This document shows positions 5,505 to 12,117 of a stretch of DNA of 14,192 nt, one piece after another. Origin of the DNA: CAYGWP01 sp964353455 (lineage in GTDB: Bacteria; Planctomycetota; Phycisphaerae; FEN-1346); NCBI GenBank assembly GCA_964353455.1, contig CAYGWP010000011.1:1-14192 (forward strand), read 5' to 3'. Each line of letters opens with the position of its first letter. Positions within the stretch are counted from its first letter, which is position 1. The notes under the pieces are model-generated. The model saw only the letters and a list, made by a program, of their open reading frames with translations, searched no databases and was not told the origin of the DNA. Made by a program: the position numbers and the translations under genes.

Positions 5505-5967
5505 GGCAAACGATAACGCGAAGGGCGCAGGGAAGTATCTGGATATCGAAACATGGGAAGCGATGAAGGCCGCCGGGTTCTCGGAGGCGGAGTTACAGGC
5601 AGATCATCCGTTCGGTCCCATCATCTTCTCTTACACCCGGAAGCAGGCGATTGAAGACGGCGTGCTTGTGGACGTGACCGAGTTGGCCCGCCTGGAGGGC
5701 TTCCGGCTGCTCACCGCGATGACGGCAACACTGTACGGAGAGGCCGTCCGACTGCCGGCCGGCACGAAGCCGCCCGAAGGGGTCGAGGTCAATCCCGAAA
5801 CGGCGATCAGGTGGCTGCTCAAGCGGCTGCACCTGGCCATCAAGACGCTCGCGCCGAACGAAGATCGGGTCCACGTCAAGATGGGCGGCATCGAGTTCTG
5901 GGCGCTGTGCGGCCCTGGCGACGAAGGCGAGCCCGTTCTGACCGTGATGCTCGCTGGGGAGGATTGA
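5497..5967 (+). CDS. DUF6573-like phage protein
   Basis: The 156-aa product starts at ATG 5497, 6 nt after GGAGG, and overlaps the previous gene by 8 nt. The segment from about residue 40, FGPIIFSYTRKQAIEDGVLV followed by DVTELARLEGF, matches the pattern I recall for DUF6573. Proteins of that family are common on plasmids, phages and conjugative elements and have no known function. The rest is a soluble alpha/beta protein with a helical central part and a strand-rich C-terminus (HVKMGGIEFWALCGPGDEG). No catalytic motif or membrane segment is visible. Confidence 0.8.
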   Translation: MSKANDNAKGAGKYLDIETWEAMKAAGFSEAELQADHPFGPIIFSYTRKQAIEDGVLVDVTELARLEGFRLLTAMTATLYGEAVRLPAGTKPPEGVEVNPETAIRWLLKRLHLAIKTLAPNEDRVHVKMGGIEFWALCGPGDEGEPVLTVMLAGED

Positions 5968-5969
5968 CC

Positions 5970-6398
5970 ATGCGAGTCACCATCCGAGTAATGGAGGCGT
6001 ACCTGCGCGAGAGCGGCACGCCGTATGTGGCCGTCGATGAGGCGAAGAAGGCCCTGTTCGCAGGCGTGCAACTCAGGTCCTTCGACTTCGTGGCCTACAG
6101 CGAGAGCGGGCCGAACTGGCTCATCACCTGCAAACCGTTCTCGCACCGCGACATGCGGGAGGTCATGCGGAAGTGGGAAGACATTTTCGGGAAGGGGTTT
6201 GCCGCCGCCGAGGCGCGCCTCCGCAAAGGCCGCTTCGTCCTTGTGACGCTGGACGGCAAAGCCACCGAACTCCCGTCGGTCCAAACCCCACCGCCAGCCC
6301 CCTGTGAGGAAACGGTTGCGGCGCCCACGGAAGCGGCGCCGCCCCAAACCACTGAACCTGTCCGCCCTGAGCGGACCTTGTTTGAACTGGAGTCCTGA
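5970..6398 (+). CDS. HYExAFE-like protein, possibly a degenerate nuclease fold
   Basis: ATG 5970 follows GGGGAGG at 5956-5962 and gives 142 aa. Residues 5-60 (VMEAYLRESGTPYVAVDEAKK, then LRSFDFVAY and WLITCK) resemble the planctomycete HYExAFE family. That family usually reads H-Y-E-x-A-F-E, a run like YVAVDEARR, then SFDF and DVKGR. The later WEDIFGKGFAAA also fits. Here the first motif is changed to IRVMEAYL and DVKGR to TCKPF. If the family is a PD-(D/E)XK-like nuclease, as D...xK suggests, this copy may be inactive. The C-terminal 40 residues are a proline/threonine/alanine-rich tail. The next start lies 2 nt after its stop. Confidence 0.72.
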   Translation: MRVTIRVMEAYLRESGTPYVAVDEAKKALFAGVQLRSFDFVAYSESGPNWLITCKPFSHRDMREVMRKWEDIFGKGFAAAEARLRKGRFVLVTLDGKATELPSVQTPPPAPCEETVAAPTEAAPPQTTEPVRPERTLFELES

Positions 6399-6400
6399 CC

Positions 6401-6865
6401 ATGAAAAAGGAACTGACCCAGGAAGAAGTTGAGCGTTACGTGCGGACGGCCGGGCATTGCCCGTTCTGCCAGTCCGAGCACATCCAGGCCGGGGCCGCCG
6501 AGCGCGAGGATTCCTGCACCGAAATCACGCAGGACGTTGAGTGCCTCGATTGCGGCCGCGAGTGGCGCGAGGTGTACCGCGTGGTGGACCTGGAGTGGGC
6601 AGGCGACGCGGAGTGGGAGCAGTATCCGCCGGCGGACGATGACCGGCCGGATGCTGGGAACCTCTTGGCCGCTGCACCGGACCTTCTCCAGGCCGCCCGG
6701 TGCGCTCTGGCGGACCTTGAAGGCTGGACCTTCGGAACAGACGCCGACCTTGAAGGCGACGAGCCGGTGGCGCTCACGATGAAGGAACTTCGGGCCGCTA
6801 TCGCAAAGGCGGAAGGGCGAACCCTCAGTGAAGCGGAAGGGAGCGTGGACCATGACGCAGAATGA
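6401..6865 (+). CDS. Phage zinc-ribbon hypothetical protein
   Basis: The 154-aa product has an N-terminal zinc ribbon, CPFC (20-23) paired with CLDC (48-51), suggesting nucleic-acid or protein binding. An acidic linker follows, then a C-terminal module with NLLAAAPDLLQAARCALADLE and ELRAAIAKAEG. This 'AAPxLLxA...RAAIAKAEG' module is very common at the C-terminus of small phage proteins of unknown function, and a related copy ends the next gene. It overlaps that gene by 14 nt. No enzyme motif is visible. Confidence 0.75.
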   Translation: MKKELTQEEVERYVRTAGHCPFCQSEHIQAGAAEREDSCTEITQDVECLDCGREWREVYRVVDLEWAGDAEWEQYPPADDDRPDAGNLLAAAPDLLQAARCALADLEGWTFGTDADLEGDEPVALTMKELRAAIAKAEGRTLSEAEGSVDHDAE

Positions 6866-7385
6866 ACCCAATAACGCCACGCGGGCGCGCGACGCCGAAG
6901 TCGCGCTGACGGCGCATGTGCACACGCAGTACAGGAAGGGTTTCGAGCCGGACTTGGAGAACGGCGACACCGAGGACCGGCGCGATGCACTTGTTGACCT
7001 GCTGGCCAATCTGAGGCACTGGGCGCGCAAGACGGGCGTGGACTACGCCGACGCCGACCGGATCGCCGATGGCCACTTCGAGGCCGAGGTCAGCGAGGAA
7101 GCGGATGCGGATGAGCCGCCGGCCGGCCGCGCCGTCGAAGGTGAACTGGCCGAGATCGCGGCGCAGGTGCCGCCCGAGGAGTGGGAGAAGGTCGGGACGT
7201 TTGCTACCGAACTCCGTGAGGAAGGACGCCTAGCCACTGCGGCGCCGGAACTTCTGGAAGCCTGCAAGGCGGCGCTCCTGTTGGCTGGCGACGGCGACCT
7301 CGCGGACAACGGCGAGTACAGCGGCGCCGCGATCACCGACCAGATTCGGGCGGCCGTCCGCAAGGTCGAAGGGGGTGGCCAGTGA
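6852..7385 (+). CDS. Phage hypothetical protein with AAPELLEA tail
   Basis: ATG 6852 is preferred over an in-frame ATG at 6828 because GAAGGGAG lies 8 nt before it. The 177-aa product contains NLRHWARKTGVDYADADRIA followed by DGHFEAE at about residues 52-78, a pattern seen in many small phage proteins. An acidic stretch follows, then a tail with TAAPELLEACKAALLLAG and IRAAVRKVEGG. The tail is homologous-looking to that of the preceding gene, so the two may bind the same partner or derive from one another. No function is known. Its TGA overlaps the GTG start of the next gene by 4 nt. Confidence 0.75.
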   Translation: MTQNEPNNATRARDAEVALTAHVHTQYRKGFEPDLENGDTEDRRDALVDLLANLRHWARKTGVDYADADRIADGHFEAEVSEEADADEPPAGRAVEGELAEIAAQVPPEEWEKVGTFATELREEGRLATAAPELLEACKAALLLAGDGDLADNGEYSGAAITDQIRAAVRKVEGGGQ

Positions 7386-8299
7386 GAACGTCACCGATTG
7401 TCCTCAACCCGGCGCTCCTGGACGTGGCCCGGCGGCGCCGCTCGGCCGGGGAGAGCCTGCGCGCCTTGGCGGGCGAATTCGGCATCACTTGGCAGAAACT
7501 CGACAAGGCCATCCGAAATGGCCTTCGGAAGACGGCCGATTCTACACCCGAAACCGGAATCCGAGTGGCCCAGGAAGGCACGGAGGCGGTTTCCACGGCG
7601 ACCTTGGAAGCGACACCCGACGCCCGACCCCTTCCCCTGGCGGAGAAGTACCGACCCCGGACGCTGGCCGGGCTGTGGGGCCAGCCGCGAGTTGTGGCCG
7701 CGCTGCGGCGGTTCGCCAAGGCGCCCTGCTCGACGGCCTTCCTCTTTGAGGGCGAGACCGGGACCGGCAAGACCAGCGCCGCCCTGGCCCTGGCGCGCGA
7801 GTTGGGGTGCGACGTGGACGCCGAGGAGTTTGGCGGCGTGTGGGAGATCGCCTCGGGTGAACAGAACGCCGAGTCGGTGCGCGAGACGGGCCGGCGGATG
7901 TGGCTCAGGCCGATGCAGGGGTCCGGGTGGAAGGTCGTCATCGTGAACGAGTGCGACCGGATGTGCCGCCCGGCGGAAGTGATCTGGCTGGACCTCCTGG
8001 AGCACCTGCCCCAGCAGAGCGTCGTGGTCTTCACCACGAACGATCCGGCGCTCCTGTCGGCCCGGTTCCGAGACCGCTGCACACGCCTGGAGTTCAGGTC
8101 GAACGCCGCGTACCTGGCGGCACCGGCGCGAGACTTCCTTCTTGAAATCTGGCGGGCCGAGACGGGCCAGGAACCGGACCTCTTGAAGGTCGAGCGGATG
8201 GTGTTGGACAGCGTTCAGGGCGGGAAGGTCAGTCTGCGGCGGGCGGTCCAGATGCTCGGCGCGGCCCTGTTGGAGCAATGCGAAGGGGCCAAACCATGA
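7382..8299 (+). CDS. Clamp-loader-like AAA+ ATPase (RFC/RarA type)
   Basis: GTG 7382 overlaps the previous stop (GTGA) and follows AAGGGGG. The 305-aa product opens with a homeodomain-like helix-turn-helix (about 12-46, RSAGESLRALAGEFGITWQK). The AAA+ core begins at EKYRPRTLAGLWGQ (88-101), the hallmark entry of clamp-loader subunits. It has Walker A GETGTGKT (124-131), a Walker B VVIVNECD (185-192) in which the usual aspartate before glutamate is asparagine, sensor 1 FTTND (217-221), and RFRDRC (228-233) like the SRC/arginine-finger motif. The C-terminal collar is short. A likely role is loading a sliding clamp or acting at stalled forks during element replication. The C-terminal-like domain encoded two genes on may complete it. 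Confidence 0.83.
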   Translation: MRTSPIVLNPALLDVARRRRSAGESLRALAGEFGITWQKLDKAIRNGLRKTADSTPETGIRVAQEGTEAVSTATLEATPDARPLPLAEKYRPRTLAGLWGQPRVVAALRRFAKAPCSTAFLFEGETGTGKTSAALALARELGCDVDAEEFGGVWEIASGEQNAESVRETGRRMWLRPMQGSGWKVVIVNECDRMCRPAEVIWLDLLEHLPQQSVVVFTTNDPALLSARFRDRCTRLEFRSNAAYLAAPARDFLLEIWRAETGQEPDLLKVERMVLDSVQGGKVSLRRAVQMLGAALLEQCEGAKP

Positions 8300-8499
8300 A
8301 AGACCTTTTCGGACAGGACGTGACCCCCGCAACGCGGCAAGGCGACTTGCTTGCCGGTCGCGCGGGCCTGGGCGTCGAGGCCGTGTGGCGCGTGGTCAAT
8401 GGAATCGAGTACGTGCGGACCGCAAGCGGGTACTACGTCCGGGCCGATGGCGCCGGGCCGCTTCTTGTGGAACCGCCAGCCGAAGGGAGTCCGCAATGA
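8296..8499 (+). CDS. Small hypothetical phage protein (67 aa)
   Basis: ATG 8296 overlaps the stop of the clamp-loader-like gene by ATGA, and its own stop overlaps the next ATG by 4 nt, so translation is coupled on both sides. The N-terminus MKDLFGQDV resembles the short peptide motifs by which many proteins bind a sliding clamp (hydrophobic LF after a helix turn), but this is only suggestive. The C-terminal half contains VNGIEYVRTASGYYVRADG, a likely beta-hairpin. No family is recognised. Its place between two clamp-loader-like genes suggests a replication role. Confidence 0.65.
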   Translation: MKDLFGQDVTPATRQGDLLAGRAGLGVEAVWRVVNGIEYVRTASGYYVRADGAGPLLVEPPAEGSPQ

Positions 8500-9050
8500 G
8501 GAAGGAACTCAAAACGATCCGGGGCTATGCGTTCGGTGAGGTCGCGTCGGCGCTCCAGAAGGCGATCAGGCGGGCCGATGCGCGGCTGGCCGGATACTGG
8601 ACCATCGAGTTGTTCGAGTCGGGCTACCGGGAATACCTCTGGCGGCGGCTCTTGACCATCAGCGCCGAGGATTGCTGGGGCGTCATCACGCACGAGATCG
8701 AGGCCCTGTACCGTTCTTGGCAGAGCATCGACCGCCAGAAGAAGGGCGGCGGCCGGGTATTCGCCGCCAAGGCGGCGATTCTCCTGTCTCAGGCGCAGAA
8801 GTGCCGCGACGCAGACCACCTTACAAACCTCATTTACGACCCCGCCAGAATCGACCCGAAGCAGTTGGAAACCGACCTGGAAGAAGTTAGGAGGCTCAAG
8901 GAGGCGGTCCCGGACTACGCCCTGGACTGCCACACCTTTGAGGGGAAACGTGCCGGTAAAACGAAGAAGGACTTCTTCCGCGACGAGTACGGGGCGCTAA
9001 AGCCCCGACAGCCGGGCCTGTTTGACACGGACATTGAGGACCTCAAGTAA
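8496..9050 (+). CDS. RarA/MgsA-like C-terminal domain protein
   Basis: The 184-aa product starts at ATG 8496 with GAAGGGAG just upstream. Residues 10-105 are mainly helical (ASALQKAIRRADARLAGYW, then YLWRRLLTISAEDC), matching the collar-like C-terminal region of MgsA/RarA AAA+ proteins. There SALQKAIRRxD and a helix ending near ED(I/C)G are typical. The later PDYALDCHTFEGKRAGKTKK followed by DFFRDEY (139-165) matches a pattern frequent in phage versions of this domain. There is no P-loop, so it cannot be an ATPase alone. It is probably a separately encoded oligomerisation domain for the ATPase at 7382-8299. This is an inference from fold pattern and position. Confidence 0.7.
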   Translation: MRKELKTIRGYAFGEVASALQKAIRRADARLAGYWTIELFESGYREYLWRRLLTISAEDCWGVITHEIEALYRSWQSIDRQKKGGGRVFAAKAAILLSQAQKCRDADHLTNLIYDPARIDPKQLETDLEEVRRLKEAVPDYALDCHTFEGKRAGKTKKDFFRDEYGALKPRQPGLFDTDIEDLK

Positions 9051-9061
9051 GGAGAGCCGTC

Positions 9062-9352
9062 ATGCACTGGGTCATCACCGCAGACATCGAGAATCCAAAG
9101 GGTTCGGCCGAGGGTACGGGCGTTCTGCCGCAACTTCCGAGACAGGTCGTTCACTACAGCGCGGCGGTCCAACTGACCGCAGAGCGACTCAAGTCCTTGC
9201 ACCTTCGGTTCCGCCTTCTCGACGACGACGGCATCCCGTACTACTTGGGCGTCGCCGACGAAGAGGGATTCGCGCCGCTCGACTGGGCGCGGGGCTACTC
9301 CGGTTGCACGGAGATCCAGTTCGCCCAAGGAGACCGCTGGGAGGCGCTGTAA
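9062..9352 (+). CDS. Hypothetical phage protein (96 aa)
   Basis: ATG 9062 lies 6 nt after AAGGAGAG. The product is small, soluble and mixed alpha/beta, with no cysteine pair, membrane segment or catalytic motif. FRLLDDDGIPYYLGVADE and FAPLDWARGYSGCTEIQF are the most distinctive stretches. It lies 11 nt after the replication-like cluster and just before a terminator-like hairpin, so it is probably the last gene of that operon. Function unknown. Confidence 0.7.
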   Translation: MHWVITADIENPKGSAEGTGVLPQLPRQVVHYSAAVQLTAERLKSLHLRFRLLDDDGIPYYLGVADEEGFAPLDWARGYSGCTEIQFAQGDRWEAL

Positions 9353-9360
9353 CCGCACGC

Positions 9361-9383
9361 GAGGCGGGCTGGTTGCCCGCCTC
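9361..9383 (+). terminator. Terminator-like hairpin between replication and packaging genes
   Basis: A perfect 9-bp stem, GAGGCGGGC (9361-9369) with GCCCGCCTC (9375-9383), closes a TGGTT loop. It is followed by CCCTTTATGG. The T-run is short, so termination may be partial. It begins 8 nt after the stop of the 96-aa gene and ends 31 nt before the small-terminase candidate, separating early replication-type genes from packaging genes. Confidence 0.6.
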
Positions 9384-9414
9384 CCTTTATGGCGTTATTC
9401 ATGGAGGGTCGTCT

Positions 9415-9885
9415 ATGAATGAATCATTGCGTGATCGCGTGGTACTGCTCCTCACGAACGGCATGACCGTCGAGGCCGCTGAGGGGTACTGCGTCAAGCA
9501 AGGCAGCCTGGACGCGGAGGCCGCCCGGCGCCTCGTGGCCGAGGCCCGCCAGCGGATCACTGTCGCCGCCGATTACGCGCGGGACGAACAGTTGGGCAAG
9601 GCGGTGATGCGTCTCGATGACCTCTACGCCAAGAGCATCGCCGCCCATGACACGCGGACCGCGCTCCAGGCCCAGCGGGAACTCAATCGTCTCCTGGGCC
9701 TCTATGCGGCAGCCGATGCGGCCGGGGCCGTGGCCGAGGGCGACGATGATGCCGACCGGCGGCTTGAACTCGTCGCCAGTTACCTGTTGCCGTTGAACCT
9801 GACCGATGAACATTACCCGGTGGAAGAACATGCCCGGATCGCAGCCGAAATCATCCGCACACAGGGCCACGCGCGCAGCGTATGA
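9415..9885 (+). CDS. Candidate terminase small subunit
   Basis: The 156-aa product starts at ATG 9415 with GGAGGG upstream. It is almost wholly helical. An N-terminal segment (5-50) could hold a helix-turn-helix, followed by a long helix ending in RTALQAQRELNRLLGLY (about residues 82-98). That last motif is common in small terminase subunits and related phage DNA-packaging adaptors. Its position directly upstream of, and overlapping, the large terminase gene supports the role: recognising the packaging site and recruiting the motor. The overlap with the terminase start is 56 nt. Assignment rests on position and this short motif. Confidence 0.65.
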   Translation: MNESLRDRVVLLLTNGMTVEAAEGYCVKQGSLDAEAARRLVAEARQRITVAADYARDEQLGKAVMRLDDLYAKSIAAHDTRTALQAQRELNRLLGLYAAADAAGAVAEGDDDADRRLELVASYLLPLNLTDEHYPVEEHARIAAEIIRTQGHARSV

Positions 9886-11914
9886 CCGGCAGCGGGCGAG
9901 GTCGAAGGCCCGTAGTGCCTTCATCACGCTCGCCGGCCAGGACATCGCCCCGCTCTCTCCCTGCGCCCATCCGGTCGAGCGACGCCGGGCCGACGGCGAC
10001 TTCCGTTACTTCTGCGAGCGGTACTTCCCCCGCATCTTCAACCTGCCGTGGTCGCCGGACCACCTGCGTGTGATCGCCAAGATAGAGCGTGTTGTGCGTG
10101 AGCGCGAGACCCTGGCCGTCGCCATGCCGCGCGGCAGCGGCAAGACGAGCCTTTGCCTTGCGGCCGTCGAGTGGGCCATCCTCGCCGGCCATCACCCGTT
10201 CGTGTACCTGATTGCGGCGACCAATGAGGCCGCCGTGGCGCTCCTGGAGAACATCAAGAGCCACTTCACCGGCAACGCCCTGCTCAAAGCCGATTACCCC
10301 GAAGCCCTGGAACCGATCTGGAAACTGGACGGCGAATCCCGGCGTTGCACCGGCCAGCGGTACTACGGCGTGCCCACGCGAATCGAGTGGGGCGTCGAAG
10401 AAATCATCATGCCGACGATGCCCAGCAGCCCATCCAGCGGGGCCATCATCCGCGTGTCGGGACTGACGGGCCACATTCGCGGCGCGCTTTGCGCGCGACC
10501 TGACGGCACGAGCGTGCGGCCGACCATCGTGATCTGCGACGACCCGCAGACCGACCAGTCGGCCCGAAGCCCCCTCCAGACCGCCGAGCGGTTGGCGATC
10601 ATCAACGGCGCGGTCGCGGGCCTCGCGGGGCCGGGCCAACGGACGGCGATCATCGTGCCGTGCACCGTGATCCGCGCGGGCGACATGGCCGACCAGTTGC
10701 TCGACCGCCAGAAGCACCCCGATTGGCACGGCGAACGGACCAAGATGGTGTACGCCTTTCCCACCGCCGACCGCCTGTGGTCCGAGTATGCCCGCATCCG
10801 GGCCGAGGGCCTGCGGGCCGGCGGCGACGGCCACGAGGCCACGGAGTTCTATCGCGCCAACCGCGAGGCGATGGACGCCGGCGCCCAGGTGTCCTGGCCG
10901 GAGCGGTTCAACCGCCACGAACTCTCGGCCATCCAGCACGCGATGAACCTGCGGCAGGACAACGCCGCCGCGTTCGCCAGTGAGTACCAGAACGAGCCGA
11001 TCCAGGACCAGTTGGCCGAGAGCATCCTTACCCCCGACGATGTGGCCGCACGCTTCAGCGGCCGTCGGCGCGGAGAAGTACCCCTGGCGTGCTCCACAGT
11101 CACCATGTTCATCGACGTGCACGACAAGGCCCTGTTCTACTGTGTCTGTGCGTGGCAGGAAGACTTCACCGGCTTCATCCTGGACTATGGCACATTCCCC
11201 GACCAGCGGCGGCCGTGGTTCACGCTCGAAGCCGCGCCGCACACGCTGGCCCGCGCGTACTCCGGCGCCGGCATCGACGGGGCGATCCATGCGGGGCTTG
11301 AGGCCCTCGTCGGCCAGTACCTTTCGCGCGAATGGCCGCGGGCCGGCAAAGGCGGCGTGCTTCGCGTCGAAAAGTGTCTCGTCGATATGGGCTACAAGCC
11401 CGGCATCGTTGCGGCCGTGAAGCACAAGGCGGGCGGCGCCACGATGGTTCTGGCGAAGGGTGTTGGCATCCGGGCCGGCTCGCGGCCGATGTCGATGTAC
11501 AAGCGCCACCCCGGCGAGGTCCACGGCCACAACTGGTACTTCCCGAACGTGAAGGGCACGCAGGAATTCCCGCACGTGGCGGCGGATGTGAACTGGTGGA
11601 AGACGTTCGTCCACGCGCGGCTGTCGGTCGTGCCCGGCGATCCTGGGGCGCTCACGCTATTCGGCAAGTCCGCCAGCGACCACGCCCTCTTGGCCGAGCA
11701 CATCGCCGGTTCTGAAACCTGGACCCTCACCCACGGTCACGGCCGCGACGTGCAGGAATGGAAGTTGAAGCCCTCTCGCCCCGACAACCACTGGCTGGAT
11801 TGCCTGGTCGGCTGTTCCGTCGCCGCCTCGATCTGCGGCGTAAAGTTGCCCGGCCAAGAGGCCCGTCCGGGCCGTCAACGTAAACGGTACACACAGGATG
11901 ATTTTAGGAGGTGA
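9830..11914 (+). CDS. Phage terminase large subunit
   Basis: This is the DNA-packaging motor: an N-terminal ATPase and a C-terminal RNase H-like nuclease, 694 aa from ATG 9830. That start is preferred over ATG 9806 because GGTGGAAG lies just upstream of it. Walker A is PRGSGKTS (100-107), Walker B is TIVICDDPQTD with acidic residues near 237-238, and WSPDHLRVIAKIE (74-86) precedes them. Nuclease-site candidates are aspartates 429 (FIDVHDKALFY), 519 (CLVDMGY) and 657 (NHWLDCLVGC). The length and both domains look complete with no frameshift. It follows the small-terminase candidate, but no portal or capsid gene follows. In an intact phage those would come next, so the packaging module appears stranded. 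Confidence 0.93.
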   Translation: MPGSQPKSSAHRATRAAYDRQRARSKARSAFITLAGQDIAPLSPCAHPVERRRADGDFRYFCERYFPRIFNLPWSPDHLRVIAKIERVVRERETLAVAMPRGSGKTSLCLAAVEWAILAGHHPFVYLIAATNEAAVALLENIKSHFTGNALLKADYPEALEPIWKLDGESRRCTGQRYYGVPTRIEWGVEEIIMPTMPSSPSSGAIIRVSGLTGHIRGALCARPDGTSVRPTIVICDDPQTDQSARSPLQTAERLAIINGAVAGLAGPGQRTAIIVPCTVIRAGDMADQLLDRQKHPDWHGERTKMVYAFPTADRLWSEYARIRAEGLRAGGDGHEATEFYRANREAMDAGAQVSWPERFNRHELSAIQHAMNLRQDNAAAFASEYQNEPIQDQLAESILTPDDVAARFSGRRRGEVPLACSTVTMFIDVHDKALFYCVCAWQEDFTGFILDYGTFPDQRRPWFTLEAAPHTLARAYSGAGIDGAIHAGLEALVGQYLSREWPRAGKGGVLRVEKCLVDMGYKPGIVAAVKHKAGGATMVLAKGVGIRAGSRPMSMYKRHPGEVHGHNWYFPNVKGTQEFPHVAADVNWWKTFVHARLSVVPGDPGALTLFGKSASDHALLAEHIAGSETWTLTHGHGRDVQEWKLKPSRPDNHWLDCLVGCSVAASICGVKLPGQEARPGRQRKRYTQDDFRR

Positions 11915-11919
11915 ACCCG

Positions 11920-12117
11920 TTGCCGACCCTTACAAAAGACCCGGTGCCGCAGATCACCCCGCCCGCTGACCAGCGCGGCCTCGTCTGCCGCCAGTGTGGT
12001 TGCAGACACTTCTGTGTCATTTACACCCGCGCGGTGTGGGGCGGCCGCATCCAGCGCCGCCGCGAGTGCCGGAACTGCGGGAAACGAGTGACGACCTGGG
12101 AGAAAACCTCGGGCTGA
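11920..12117 (+). CDS. NrdR-like zinc-ribbon protein (65 aa)
   Basis: TTG 11920 is taken as the start because a near-ideal AGGAGGTG (11906-11913) sits 8 nt before it. An in-frame GTG at 11911 lies inside that ribosome-binding site and overlaps the terminase stop. Two cysteine pairs, CRQC (20-23) and CRNC (50-53), flank a strand pair and RRRECRNCGKRVTTWE. This strongly resembles the N-terminal zinc ribbon of NrdR, the repressor of ribonucleotide reductase genes. The ATP-cone domain of NrdR is absent, so it is not an NrdR orthologue. It is more likely a small DNA-binding phage regulator or a terminase accessory protein. It is the last recognisable gene of the phage block. Confidence 0.75.
   Translation: MPTLTKDPVPQITPPADQRGLVCRQCGCRHFCVIYTRAVWGGRIQRRRECRNCGKRVTTWEKTSG

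Larger units (their letters stand above)
136..12117 (+). mobile_element. Probable prophage or phage-derived element (partial or decayed)
   Basis: All genes from 254 to 12117 lie on the plus strand, are tightly packed, and often overlap by 1-14 nt. The recognisable ones are phage-like: ParB-domain protein, TAGT-type glycosyltransferase, clamp-loader-like proteins, and small and large terminase. The left limit is the tRNA-Lys half at 91-135. The right limit is unclear. After the large terminase only a zinc-ribbon gene remains before a host-type sensor kinase on the other strand, and no portal, capsid, tail or lysis gene is present. No integrase is visible in the window. This is either a prophage that lost its structural genes or an element with an unusual layout. 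Confidence 0.6.

Noticed and set aside
6360..6376. 6-bp hairpin (GTCCGC/GCGGAC) followed by CTTGTTTG as a terminator
   Set aside because: It lies inside the end of the HYExAFE-like coding region, the T-run is broken, and the next gene is closely coupled, so termination there is unlikely.
9851..11614. 587-codon open frame on the minus strand opposite the large terminase
   Set aside because: It is the shadow of the terminase gene in GC-rich DNA. It has no recognisable domain, and the plus strand encodes clear ATPase and nuclease motifs.
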